Assembly (NCBI GenBank): GCA_950022655.1
Contig: OX465588.1
Span: forward strand, 23,360,527-23,424,526
Reading direction: 5' to 3'
Length of the DNA: 64,000 nucleotides
Source: Alentia gelatinosa
Lineage: Eukaryota; Annelida; Polychaeta; Phyllodocida; Polynoidae
The notes under the pieces are model-generated. The model saw nothing but the letters and a program-made list of their open reading frames with translations, ran no database searches and was not told where the DNA came from. A program made the position numbers and the translations under genes. Shown in pieces: positions 12,153-23,705 of the stretch. How positions within the stretch are numbered: the stretch's first letter is position 1; the number at the start of each line of letters is the position of its first letter.

Positions 12153-14079
12153 TAGAGCAGAAGGTAGTTCCTGTTCTTGGACGGAAACAGAAAAAGGTTC
12201 CACATTTCCATGATATCTTTCTTCGTATCCCATATTATGTTATAGGGCTTTGCTCACCCACCTAGTTCTTTATTGAAAGTAGTCATCAGTACTCTCGGTT
12301 TTCCAAGGATATAGGGTCCATAACAGTTTGTCTCACACACATTCTGTTTTCCATTTCTTAATACATGTATATCCCAAATGGTGTCTCCTTGCACTTGAAT
12401 CCTGAAAACAAAAGTGCGTTCACTTTAGAGTTAACCATATTTGATAGTTCAGAACCGGCAGTTGCTATAAACATCGGAACTCAAGTCTTGTCTGACTAGG
12501 CTATCTGTATTACCAGACAGTCGCGAAGCCTTGTACACCGTTGGACCGCGTCATGCAACACTAAGTCACATCATGCTAAACACAGGTCGCCCTCGCTACA
12601 CATCCCTCAATCATTCTTCATTCTGCATGATAAGAACCCTTTCCCCGTGTCTCTTCACAGCCCTTTGTGTTTGCCTGAATAAATATGAAACTTAATCACA
12701 CTAACAAGACGCTCTATCCGTTTTCCTCAATGGGTACGCCAATGAAATCGATTAAAATGGAAAGTCTTGTATTGAGATAATGACGTTCAACATGCAGACG
12801 GCGCAGCATTGCGTGAAGCTGAATATTTATTGATACTTCCAAACAGAAGGCACCGCATAATCACTAGGTGGCATGTTAGGTGTAGACTTAAAGTTTTTTA
12901 ACATGTGGCTGGCCAGCCCTCGCCCGCGGAGTGGCGCTACGGTGCACACTCCGCAGGAGGCTCCGAGCAGCTCCTGCTATCAGCTGCTCGCATCTTCAAC
13001 GAACTGGTGTGACACTGAAAGTGGCGGCAACCATGGGCATTTCTTATTCATGACCAGAAAGTAGCGCAGATAAAACGCGTCAAAAGTATTGAACGGTGAT
13101 TAGAGCATTCTATCAACACTGAGAACACTGTTGTTGTTGCAGCCTATGGACGGGGTCCTAAAGCGATCATTAGTTCTCCATTGTCTTTAACTGCTACTAC
13201 CGGATGTACCGTGTGATTAGAGATGAAGGGGGAATCGTTGAATAACAAGCATACGCCTGTTTTCTCTGTGGGAGCGTGAAGACTGAACAACTATTTGGCG
13301 TATGGAAAGTGAAAGGATGATATATCGTTACATAATAGCATGCAGTAAAAATATCGGATGTAAATTTGGTGCCTGGATATTTCATTGGTTACAATTGAGG
13401 ACAACATTACAATATTCATTACAATTATCTTTGACACAAGCGAATCCTGGACTTTGTTTTGGTAGACATGACACAATAGGGATGATTTACGCATTTCATA
13501 GATTTTGGTCCAATTTTCAGCTTGACAACTTATCCTGTGGAAAAGAAATAGGTTATTCACTATATACTAAGCATAGCTCTGAAATATTTCGGTAGTGTGT
13601 CAATTGAAATCTATAATATCATAACAAGGCATGATAGCCTAAATATGTAAGATTTGAAAGTCTTGTTTCGGACTTGGTATGGGTGGGTTGAACCTGCGAG
13701 CGATCTGGTTCCCGACAGTCCTAGTGACGTCACATAGTGCACTTCTCGGCTTATCCGCCAGGTGATGTGGTGGAAAGGATGTATACTGTCTGATAATGAT
13801 TGAAATTTCAATAACAAATATATTTCCAGAGTGTACAAAAAGGGTTCTTCTTGTAAAGAGCGTACAGAGTAACAAATATTAAAAATGTTAAGATATTGAA
13901 AAATAGCCTTCAAATGAAAGCTCTCTTTGTATATGGGTATTTGATTTTGATTGGTTACTAAAGCATGACATACTGTATCATGGTCGTGCTTGTCTACGTA
14001 TATATACTGTAGCACCGCTTGAGGGAAGTACGCGCCACATCTGACCTATAGATGTGTTCCTAAAGGCAAATTATTACCC
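12153..14079. other. AT-rich non-coding stretch, nothing recognised
   Basis: A minus-strand open frame of 134 codons at 13611-14015 and overlapping plus-strand frames near 13302-13595 lack domains, signal peptides or supporting splice sites. A small GC-rich spot at about 12905-12990 contains GAGCAGCTCC/AGCTGCTCG palindromic words. Confidence 0.45.
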
Positions 14080-14880
14080 GCGTAATACCGCCGTCAGGCG
14101 ACATATGTCCGCCCGCTTTAGACGGCCCAAACCCGCTGTAAGGCCCGTAAACAAAGCCCCGGTCGATGACGGAGTGCCTTCGGGGAAGGACGGTGGGAAC
14201 AGGATGAATGATACACGTCGCGGCTTCTTTGTTGCAATAAGATATCCCCCGTCCGCACATCAAATTCCAATTTTTATCACAGTCTGAAGCTGTGTCATGA
14301 GCACCACCGCTACAACTACCCTGCTTCCACCGACTCCGACGCCGCACCATATCACCAGGGTGGGAGTTCTTTTTATTAGTATAGTCCCGTGCCGGGTACG
14401 ATCAAGTGCCCTTCACCCCGGCCAATGCTGCATCATGGTCCAAGATGGCCGCTGATAGCCGCTGGTTTCCGGCGCCCGGCGTGGATAATAACCCCTCCCG
14501 CTGGGACCCGCCCGTAATCAATGGCGCCGGGCCCCGATGCCCAGGCTTCTTCTTTCTTTGCCTGCCGGTGACAAGCAGCCCGGTGGTTGCCTCGCACATG
14601 CGCGCAGAGGGACACCGGCTCCCACGCCTTGCCTCGCAAAGACAGACACCCGGCGTGGTCGTCGTCGCCTTGCCCGCCCGCGTGGTGTCGCTAACATCGC
14701 TCCGACGGGAGCGTGGCGGCATGTGGGGTGCGGGAGGCGGGCAATCAATCGGTCCCATGGGGTAATGAAGCGGGGTTGGTTGGGGAAGCTTGGGGGAGCG
14801 TTCAGGGCGATACGGGGAGAGGTCCACATCAAAGTGCCCCTGCTCCTGCACGCGCCCTGCAGGCTACTGGAGGAGAAGGT
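14080..14880. other. GC-rich, CpG-rich island with a YY1-like ATG context
   Basis: About 800 bp of high GC and frequent CpG in AT-rich surroundings. Open frames of 104-149 codons exist in several frames on both strands, as expected from composition, so none is called as a gene. One point of note is CCAAGATGGCCGC at 14440-14452, which resembles the YY1 motif often found over the start codon of TATA-less animal genes. The frame after it (14445-14762) has no recognisable domain. A promoter or first exon is possible but unproven. Confidence 0.35.
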
Positions 14881-16096
14881 GAGCCGTGTACTAAAGGAAC
14901 GCGCGCATGTCCTATATGGGGTTCTCCTGAGTGGTTAAATGTAGATGACGCTACTGTCGCCTCGCTTTAGTTTATATTCTATTTAACATACTCATGTACG
15001 AATTCTATTTCAGGACATCACATTTTACTTAGTCAATCATATTATATATCATAACTTGCATCAGTCATTTCTGGACAAGAACAGATATAAAGACTATTCC
15101 CGTAGTTTAATCCCACTTGCGTCAAATGTGAACTGTCATTATTCCCTATAACTATGTCTATCAGAGGAGTAGGGAATAAGTAGGTTACCAAATTGAGCTA
15201 CTTCTGTGTGGTTACGGGATGAAGTATTTTCCATGGACAGCCCTATGTACTGCCTCAATCCCATGCATGTATCCTGTCACTTGTCAACCAATTTAAACCT
15301 CTGCTTGCCGATAGCAGCCAAGCCCAGCCAATTGGTGTGGAAATAAATACGGTAAAAAGAAATACTTGTGCAAATGCATCCCGGTCGAAATGGAATAATG
15401 AAACGTTTTCTTTTTGTTCCTTGGGTGCCGACAAATCCTTCGCCTTTCTTGTAGCTCGCCCGTAAGATGGGTTGGTCCTAGGTACTTGGTAGGCGGCGAA
15501 GGGGGGAGGTTGTGAGGGAACCCTTTTGAATGATTACCCCCAAAGAAAGAAATGGCAGCCAGCACGATATGCGTGAAAGACGGAAAATATAAAACGAGGA
15601 GAGGTGGTTCAGAGAGGGGCTGTGGAGGGAGAAGGGGTGGAAAACAGTTGCAGGGCGAAGGTGTTTGGGAGGCCTGTTTATTTGCAGTGTGTTGGGTCTG
15701 TGTGGGGTGAGGAGGGGTGTGTAGGGGTGGTGTGGTGGGGGGTGTTCTGTGTAGAACAGGCGTAGTGTTCTGATAGAAGAGAGCCAGGCCGGTAGTGGTG
15801 ACGGTTCATTAAAGGCGTCTTACACAGTGGCGGGTCCAGTGTGCAGCCCTGAGGGACCCCGCGTGATCTGCCGAGCACTGCCGACCACTGCCGAGCACCG
15901 CCGATCACCACCTCTCCTGTGGTCAAAGACTAGCGGCGTGCACTCATGCAGCGACAATCTCCTTTTTTCACACTATGATTCTCAGTCTTTTCCCCGTGCA
16001 CCCTCCCATCAGTCTCACCACATAAGCCGCACACATTGATGTGGCCCTTTTCAATTCCTTCTACAATTATCCATAGCCATTATACTGTTATGCTGT
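14881..16096. other. Non-coding stretch with a G-rich segment
   Basis: No exon recognised. Positions 15694-15742 on the plus strand carry five G-runs of three to six separated by short loops, a potential G-quadruplex. Next to it, 15866-15905 has a short tandem GCCGAGCACTGCCGACCACT-like repeat. Confidence 0.45.
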
Positions 16097-16435
16097 TAGG
16101 TATAAGGTATACAAAGTTAGGTATTATCGTAAAACTGGATGAGTTTTAATCTTGGCCACCGTATGCCACGACTGGAGTTTGGCATTGTGATTTCACGAGG
16201 CGAAGCCAAGTGAAGTCCGGAGCCAAAATTCCAGGATTGGCATGCGGTGGCCACGATTAAAACGAATCAGGTTTTGATCTCATCCTACCTTGTCTCCCCG
16301 ATTTTGGAATATTATGTGATAACAATTCTGTATGCCACTAGCGACATATAAAACTCCGTATGCCAGTCAGCGTGGCATACGGAAACTCAATGTTAAGCCT
16401 ATGGGATTTTTCTATTAGGGGTAGGATAAAGCTCT
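16097..16435 (-). mobile_element. Diverged relative of the hairpin-rich repeat
   Basis: Positions 16143-16264 form a long nested hairpin. The outer arms GTTTTAATC..TGGCCACC differ at about two of 26 positions. Inside follow CTGGAGTTTGGC with its complement, then GATTTCAC with GTGAAGTC, and the tip is GGCGAAGCC at 16199-16207. A second hairpin, CCGTATGCCA with its exact complement and a 7-nt loop, is at 16356-16382. The end CCTATGGG..TTAGGGGTAGGATAAA resembles the terminal block of copy B. The arrangement matches copies A and B in order (tip hairpin, stem hairpin, GGGGTGAGATAA-like end), but the sequence is strongly diverged. Outer limits are approximate. Confidence 0.55.
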
Positions 16436-19400
16436 CTAAGGTACCGATAGGAGCATAGCAAAAAAGCTCTGTATAGGACAGGTAGGAGTACTTAATTAAG
16501 GGTCTTTGAATATAGTCTCACAATTAAAAACTGAACATTATATGGTGACGTTAGATTAGAATGATGATATATTTCGTTTCCATCTGGTCATCTTAGGTAA
16601 TAAATGTATGCGGTCCTCATAATTTTTTCATGAATATATATGTGCCTGAAGGCATTCTACTGCAATTCACTAGAAATTCCTTAAGGCACGTTTCGGCTTT
16701 TTGTTACTTCCTTACAGAACTTTAAGTCTGTAAAAGGCCAAACACAAGGAAAACATTGAGTCCACCACCGTCTTCTCTCCACGTGACATTGGCCTTTCAT
16801 GCAAACCCTTAAAATGTGTTTTTATTGTTCCTACTTAATTTCTTTTACCGGGAACATCGGTCAATGTGATGAAAGTTAGAATCAACTCGGTGGCAAAAGG
16901 GGAAAAAAAGGTCTCATTCATTTACAGCCTCGTGCCACTCGGCCCAGCACGCCTTTCGGGCGTCGGGAGCGAGTGGAGGTGAAAAGGTTTTGTAATTAGC
17001 TTTCCCTAATTAACTTCTTTTGAAGTTGCTGGGGCAGGGTCTGGCTGAGTAAAAAGCCAGTCACCGCGAAAGTGTCCGTCAGTTGGTGGCTTCATGTCCT
17101 GATGAGAAAGTGGATCAGCTCGGAGGCAGTGTAAATGTGATGTGGTCTCATAATAGCAGGTGTGAGGCGTAAAGCAAGGAGCAGCTTGGTGTTTCAATAA
17201 GAAGAATGATAAAGATCATTTTAATCAACTCCTTGCTGAGGTCCACTTTCTTTTAGAGTGTATCCTGGTCAATGATCGAAAGATATCAATCACTGAACAT
17301 AGTCTTATGTCTTCGTACAAAACATATATATATATGTGGGTTTTTATGAATCAATTCTAATCGATTTAAGTTCATTTACATTTTAGAGGTATTCTTTTTA
17401 ATAATTTTTCTAATTTCATATCCATGATCATCAATTATATTCATTAGTACATTGTTCCTTCTGTGGCACAAAGATGATACATGATTAACATAGATGGTAT
17501 CCACATTGAGGTTTAGAGAAATAACAAAGTTAGTTGATGTCGTGTAAGTGTTTGTACAGCAAAACACAACGGCTGCTTCATTTTCACATTTGGTTAGTTC
17601 CATGGAAAGATATGTTTGAATGTTACCGATTTCTCTTAGATGTTTTTATACATGCTCTAAAAAGAAACCCAGTCTAGCAACTTATTTTGCATCAGGAGGA
17701 TTTTATGTGAAGATACTACACACACCAGCTACAAATTCATGTGGTCTTATTTTTGGTCCATTTTGCTACATAACATGCAAGTGTTTTGTTGTAGCTATAA
17801 CTATTTGTATCTTTATCAGACAGTTTCGGATATGAGTGCCTTGAGCTGTATTTTCAGTCAAACTATCCAGAATTTAACTTTCATTTGGGCCCTCGCTAGA
17901 CTGGCAAACAGCAGTAAGAGGATCTTCAATAAATCAATGCATTTTTAAAAGGTAGGCAACGTCGGTTATCTGAGACAATGGTTCAGTTTTGAATTACTCT
18001 GCACAGCAAGAATTAATAATACAAAGTATAAGCTTACATGAGATCGTGGTTTGGCCGCTGAAGAGAACAATATTTTTCCTAATAGCCAGCAGTTATTACA
18101 GTTTCAAATTTAAAGCTATTGAGAGTGTGAATACCTAGCACTTGCCATCTGATGCAATTATATAAAGATATAAAAAATGCCATACAAACATGTTGATTGA
18201 ATTAAAGGTTGAAGATATTATCTGTTATATTTGAAAATCATATTAACATGTTCACCTATATTATTAAAATGTTTACTCATTTTCTTCATCTATTGATCTT
18301 TTAGTGACATTTATCAACTTTTGCAGATAAAAGAGAGCACAATACCACAGTATACCCCTCACTTGGATATATCAATAATATTTTTAAATGTCACGTTGAA
18401 GAGCCTGATGGAATAAAGACACGATCGAGGCATGTCCCAGACTGAGACCATCGCATCAAATAAATTTATGGTCATAAACCAGACTAATCGTGAAAGACAT
18501 GTATTAGTCATTTAAACCAACTCATTATTAAGCAGTCCTTTTAATGTGGTCTTACTTGGAGCACGTTTTACTGCTTCACTAAGAAAAGGTTGATCCCTCT
18601 GTAATCACTGGACCTTTAATACACGTTAGTTTTGAATTAGAATTATCCTGACTTTGTCTTAGTATCACGCCCAGTCCCTCTCTATAGTTTTTATATTCAT
18701 TGGGACCATAATCGCTAGTACATTAAATCCATCAGTTGATACTATCGACATATTTCAGGTTTCCAATCTTGTGTACAACATGCAGACCATCAGAGCCCCT
18801 GTCTACCTCCTGAGATTATTTCTTAAATAGGACCACCGACCAACTATTGTATAGGTTGCATATGGTGGCCTTTTTGTCGGCAGGTGGAAACGCCACATAA
18901 GGCGCTTATTCTGCTGTGTGTAGTATTACCTGTAGATACATCCTGGATCCTCTAGATCCTGTACTCTACCCAGTACATAGTGCCCTCACATGCGTGAGGA
19001 CTATGGCGATAAAGCTGACCCTGAGTTGTTCATGAATCCCTCCTGTGACCCACATGGGAAATGGCACATCGATAACATGCAGGGGACGTCACTGCATCAA
19101 AGGCGACCTCTACGGGTTTATTGGGCGTGTTTCTGTCGACCGCGCAATAATCTGTCACACAGTTTGACACTTGAAGACGGCATAGCATGACAAAACCTGC
19201 ACCCTCTGAAAAACTACACTCATATTCATGTGAAAACAAGCCTGAAGCCACCGGCCTGGTGATATACTACAAGGACGGTGGCAGGACAATAAACTACAAT
19301 GGGGCCTGTTCTGTTGTTAAAGCTGACACCTGAGTATCATGGTATCTAGGCCGTCCGTCCTTTTGTCACTGCTTTCCTTTGTGAGCTTTTCCTCTGTGAT

Positions 19401-20439
19401 CAATAGGGTGCACACTAAACCTTAATGTTAGGAGGAGGAGGAGTAACAGGTTCATGTAGGGGTCAACCTACAAGGTAGCGATACACGTATCACATGCTAG
19501 GCCACATGTGAGAATGTACTTATCTGCCTAGACCCAGCAAAATGTATCCATTACATTTTTGGATATCTAATGCCTAACATATTTGAAAAAGAGATTATTC
19601 ATAGAAGATTAATGGTATAGATGATTATTATCTTAGTGGTGTCCAGCTTACTGCTAATTTAAGGCAGTATGAAAGGCGTGAACGGTAACGGGCAGACAGC
19701 GAGTGAGGGTTCTTATTAATTCAACAGAAACCTTTGAAATCCATGACAATCCTTTCAATATTAGTCAATTCGCATACCAGTCATTACCTTTAAGAGACCA
19801 TTGCATGACATGAGTGTTGCCGAGGCCTGTGTACGTAACATGTAGACATGAGTCATTCCCTGTGTGTAACGCAGAGTGGCCCTGGTGCATTTATTGAGAT
19901 ACCAACACTGATAACAACCCTTCAGTCGGTCTGGTCCTTGTACAGATCTAGGAGAGATTAACAGCCTGTCCGATGCTTTCCCCAGGGGGACTGATGGGGT
20001 GATGTAATCCCTACAGGTAAACAGAAACTAATTAGACTCGCCTGCCCAACAGGGGATAGCTACCCCGGGGTCATGGCTGGATGTCGTAACAAAAGCTGGA
20101 TCCCTTCCATACACGCACACCCGTGAACTTAGTAAAGTGGCACTGATCCCCTGTTTTCATGGAGTCAATATGTTTAGATCAAGAGATGCCAGTAACAGTT
20201 GTTTATCGACTACCTAGAGAATAACATTTCATCCGTTTTATTTGGTAGAGTGTCACGCTTTATTGCTGCCCCTGGACAGTTATGTTTCCCACACTGCATA
20301 GACGGTAAGGTGGAGGTGGAGAAAATGGCGCCATTGAAGTGAGTCCCGGAGGCTGGCGGTGTTTGGATGGCACCCATATATCTCTACATGATGCGTTGTT
20401 TTTGTTACACTTGTCATGGCTAAATTTTAAAATATTTAC
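16436..20439. other. AT-rich non-coding stretch, nothing recognised
   Basis: Four kilobases with only short chance frames. No convincing exon, RNA gene or element ends were found. A (GGA)4 run occurs near 19431-19444. Confidence 0.45.
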
Positions 20440-20900
20440 CGAGGAGCTCGCTGGTGTGGCGGGCGGAGTGGCGAGGTCATGCCCGGCAGGTGAGTGATAC
20501 TCCCCCCAGCTGGTGGTGCTAGTAAGGGAAGGTGGATGCGGGGGTGGACCTCCGGCCGGCGGACCTCCGCGCGGGACAGGGAGCAGCTCCGAGCAGCTCC
20601 GAGCAACTCGCCCCGTCACGCGAGCGCCTCGTGAACGTCTATAAAAGATGAGCCGGCGGCGGTGGGAGCGCGGTGGGGGCGGGGTCAGGGAGCGCTGCAG
20701 ACAAGGGCCATCATCGATGTGCGCCGCTGTTATCGTACATCGGACGCGCGGACACCGGCCATATGGCCGCGGCCGGCGACGACGCAACGCCGCGACGCCG
20801 GACCCTCCCCACAACCTCCCCTAATCATAAATCCCCACGCCACCCGGCCGGGCCACGCGATGGGGGCGGGCCTGGGGACGGGTAAGGATGAGGCGGAGGG
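20440..20900. promoter_or_regulatory. GC-rich island with a TATA-like box
   Basis: A strongly GC-rich, CpG-rich island. A TATAAAAG octamer at 20640-20647 lies inside it, with a 10-bp motif of GAGCAGCTCC type repeated three times just upstream (20581-20610). A TATA box in an otherwise GC-rich island is compatible with a plus-strand core promoter starting near 20670. However, no downstream first exon with a recognisable product was identified. The 184-codon minus-strand frame (20260-20814) is low-complexity Pro/Arg/Ser and is not called. Confidence 0.3.
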
Positions 20901-22072
20901 GAAAGGCGAGAGGGGAAGGACCAAGGAAGCATAGACAGCCAATCAAAAGGATATAATGGAGATAAGACACAGTGAAGATAAATCTCATGCCGCGAGACCA
21001 GTGAGACCTTACGTGGAACTGGAGAGGTGGAAAAGGAGTCTCCAGAGAATGGATAGAGTGCTGGAGGCAAAGAAGAATAAAAATATCTTATCAAGCTTTA
21101 TTTGCGTACGTGGAGATGTGAGGTATGTCTGTAGAGGTCTGATGGGAGCAAGAATAGATGAGGCACCTTTGATCCATTGCCTCACCCGATCTGGTATCTG
21201 CCGACAATAGCAACGGGGTTTTAATATAGAACCTCCTACATGGTAAGATAATGCCATAAGAAGAGACATAGTCAGACAATGGGAGGCAGAGTTATCAGGT
21301 AATACAAGCTACCCAAACGTGTTTAGATGAATCCGGGTATTTCTTTTTCTTTCATAGAATTGACATTTGTTATCGCACATAACTGAAGCACAATTCCTGC
21401 TGTGAGGGGGTAAAAACGGGGTTTCAGAGTTCGGCTAGAAATGCGATATTGATGATCTTGCAATCAAAGGAAAAATCCATTCTCCAGACAAAAATCATGA
21501 CACAGATGTTTATGACGCCGAGACTTTTCTGGACCGTCTTGTCTGTCTTTAAAAGCGAAAACCCAATGACAGAACATGGAAGCGAATGCGTGTGGAGAAC
21601 AAATGGAGCCTTGGGAAGCGGGGAGCCTACAGGAGTAGGGCACTTTGGGTGTTGCATTGGACCATGGGAACTACACTTACTTACCCCAACGTGTGTCCGT
21701 CTGCCGTACCCTCCTCACGGGGTGGTTATTACCTACAGCTGTCCCGTCCCTCACCCCGACCTGCCCCTTTCAGAGCGCTCTCATCCATCTACTCCACCAA
21801 GGAATGCGTTTTCTTAACCTGACCCATACTCATCTCAATTTACCTACCACTCATCTATACATTAGCTCAGGTTGCTATGCCCCGCACTTTAGCTGGTGCG
21901 GAATACTCTACTCTTCCTTTGCTGCAATATTTACAGCTCTCGCGGATACACCTGGCCTTAACTGAATTCAAGTTACTCAGTGATTCAATTCAGTTCAACC
22001 TCACCAGTGACTTAGTGATGAACCCATCTAGTGCCTTCAATCATTTCCCCATGCGTTTTTTCCCTGACACCC
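20901..22072. other. Non-coding stretch, nothing recognised
   Basis: No exon or element recognised. From about 21660 the plus strand becomes C/T-rich and G-poor, a bias that continues to about 24260. Confidence 0.45.
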
Positions 22073-22075
22073 TAA

Positions 22076-22349
22076 GGCCTGGCGTCCACCTACTACGATA
22101 GAAATTTAGACCTACCGGTATGGCACCGATACAAAAAGCAAATATCGGAGACATATCGGGAAGGTGGAAAATCGTAGACATTTGTCTTGACATGCCAATC
22201 CACAACGCATTGTATGGTTTTTTTATCGGTGTCTAATCGCAGAAAAGTGGTCAACTGCCCCGATATTAGGTGACCCTCCGACGCGATTTTTTCGAGAGGT
22301 GCATCGTAGACCATATCGGGGCTATATCGTAGTAGGTGGACGCCGGGCC
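22076..22349 (-). mobile_element. MITE, GGCGTCCAC family (long subtype)
   Basis: The inverted termini are GGCCTGGCGTCCACCTACTA on the left and the complement of GGCCCGGCGTCCACCTACTA on the right. Flanks are TAA (22073-22075) and TTA (22350-22352). The interior is homologous to 26405-26668 in the opposite orientation: for example GTGGTCAACTGCCCCGAT here corresponds to ATCGGGGCAGTTGACCAC there. Repeated ATATCGG/CCGATAT words fill both subterminal regions. No coding capacity. Confidence 0.85.
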
Positions 22350-22352
22350 TTA

Positions 22353-23408
22353 TCGTCTGAAATACTTAGGAACATAGTCTCTTGCTCAGTTACTCATTGT
22401 AGGCCCACTTCTTACTCATGTTTACATCAAATCGTAGCTCGGTGGGATACACTTTCCTTCAGACCTTCGCCGACAACCCTACACTCACTCTTATGCAAAC
22501 TAGCTCATTAGCGTCCATCTATCATGATTGACAAAAAAACTTCCCGATGCTCTACAATGCATGATGTCACAAAACATAGGAAATCGGGAACCTCTTTATC
22601 TTAGACAAACGTCTAGAGTAGGAACATTGGCGCGTATCATATTCAGTCTTTGGGAACATCGCAAGGTCTATCGTAAACTATTTCGAGTTTAGTGGTCGCT
22701 GGGCCGAAGTAGTTCAGTCCTTTTGCTCGCCCAAACACCAACTAACATACCTGTGTTTTCCTTTAATTCTAACCGCGACGATCAACTTATTTAGAGGCAT
22801 ACTTACTACCCTTGTCTTTGTTCTTGTACACATCTCCCGCTAGGTGGATCACTATATTACCACACCTCCCCACACCAATTGGGTCACCAATTGCTCAGTA
22901 TCTCATTACTCTACTTCACCTTCAAGCAGTCACCAATAGAATTGGGTCCGTGAACCCTTTCACTGATCTCTACCTCGTCTGACACCTACCCGTCTACAAA
23001 CACATACATCACCACCCACCAATCAAACATCGTCACGTATGACAAGGCCACTTGGCAAGATGTCCAGGAAAATTACACGTCGTCCCTGATCCCAATGCTC
23101 CAGTGGTTTTTCCTTCATTTGCGGCGCGCCCTCCAGGCTCCTCCTGATGCCTCACGCCGGCTCCCTGGAGGCGGATCCTGGTTAATCCGAGGTCAGCAAT
23201 GGATCCTCCCTCCATGTAATACACCCCTGACCTCCTGTGCCCTTTTAGAAGCCTTCACCCCGCCATCTTAAGCCTACCTCATCGCCTGACCACAGCACTA
23301 CACTTCTGGTCCGACCTAAGTCCAGATCCTGACACCACCCAGGTCATTCTAATTGTACCTTCAGAGTACCTTTGCTCTTTGAATCCAAACTCATACACCG
23401 CCCGTTTC
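22353..23408. other. G-poor non-coding stretch
   Basis: No exon recognised. The plus strand is C/T/A-rich with few G. Around 22509-22703 there is a possible, very diverged further copy of the GGCGTCCAC family, not called because the ends do not pair well. Confidence 0.4.
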
Positions 23409-23705
23409 ACTTGACCGTACTTTTAGTTTGACCTCAATTCATGTGCTTCTGATCCCATCAGAAATTATTCCACTGTTTATTTCTGAGACCCTCATCAATT
23501 CTTGGTCAACATTTCTTTTGCTTTCTCCTATAACCTCGTTGACCATACCCGCTCTACTTGGCCGTACTTTAAGTTTGACCTCAATTCATGTGCTTATGAT
23601 CCTATCAGAAATTATTCCACCATTTATTCTTGAGATGTGCATCACTTCCTGAAATTTCTTTTGCTAATACCATCTCCTACACCCTCTTTGATCATACCCC
23701 CTAAA
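23409..23705 (+). repeat. Two-copy tandem duplication, 147-bp unit
   Basis: The segment starting ACTTGACCGTACTTTTAGTT at 23409 recurs at 23556 as ACTTGGCCGTACTTTAAGTT. Both continue through TTTGACCTCAATTCATGTGC, ATCAGAAATTATTCCAC and TTTCTTTTGCT, and both end in TTGACCATACCC/TTGATCATACCC. The second copy has small deletions. No coding signal. Confidence 0.8.

Noticed and set aside
14402..14851. 149-codon minus-strand and 133-codon plus-strand frames
   Set aside because: Overlapping frames in a CpG-rich island; composition explains the lack of stops and no motif is visible.
20260..20814. 184-codon minus-strand open frame, the longest in the window
   Set aside because: Lies over a GC-rich island, is Pro/Arg/Ser low-complexity, has no domain, and competing frames exist on the other strand.
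22509..22703. Possible further copy of the GGCGTCCAC MITE family
   Set aside because: Left GCGTCCATCTATC and right GTGGTCGCTGGGCC are reminiscent, but the ends pair poorly and no clear duplication is seen.
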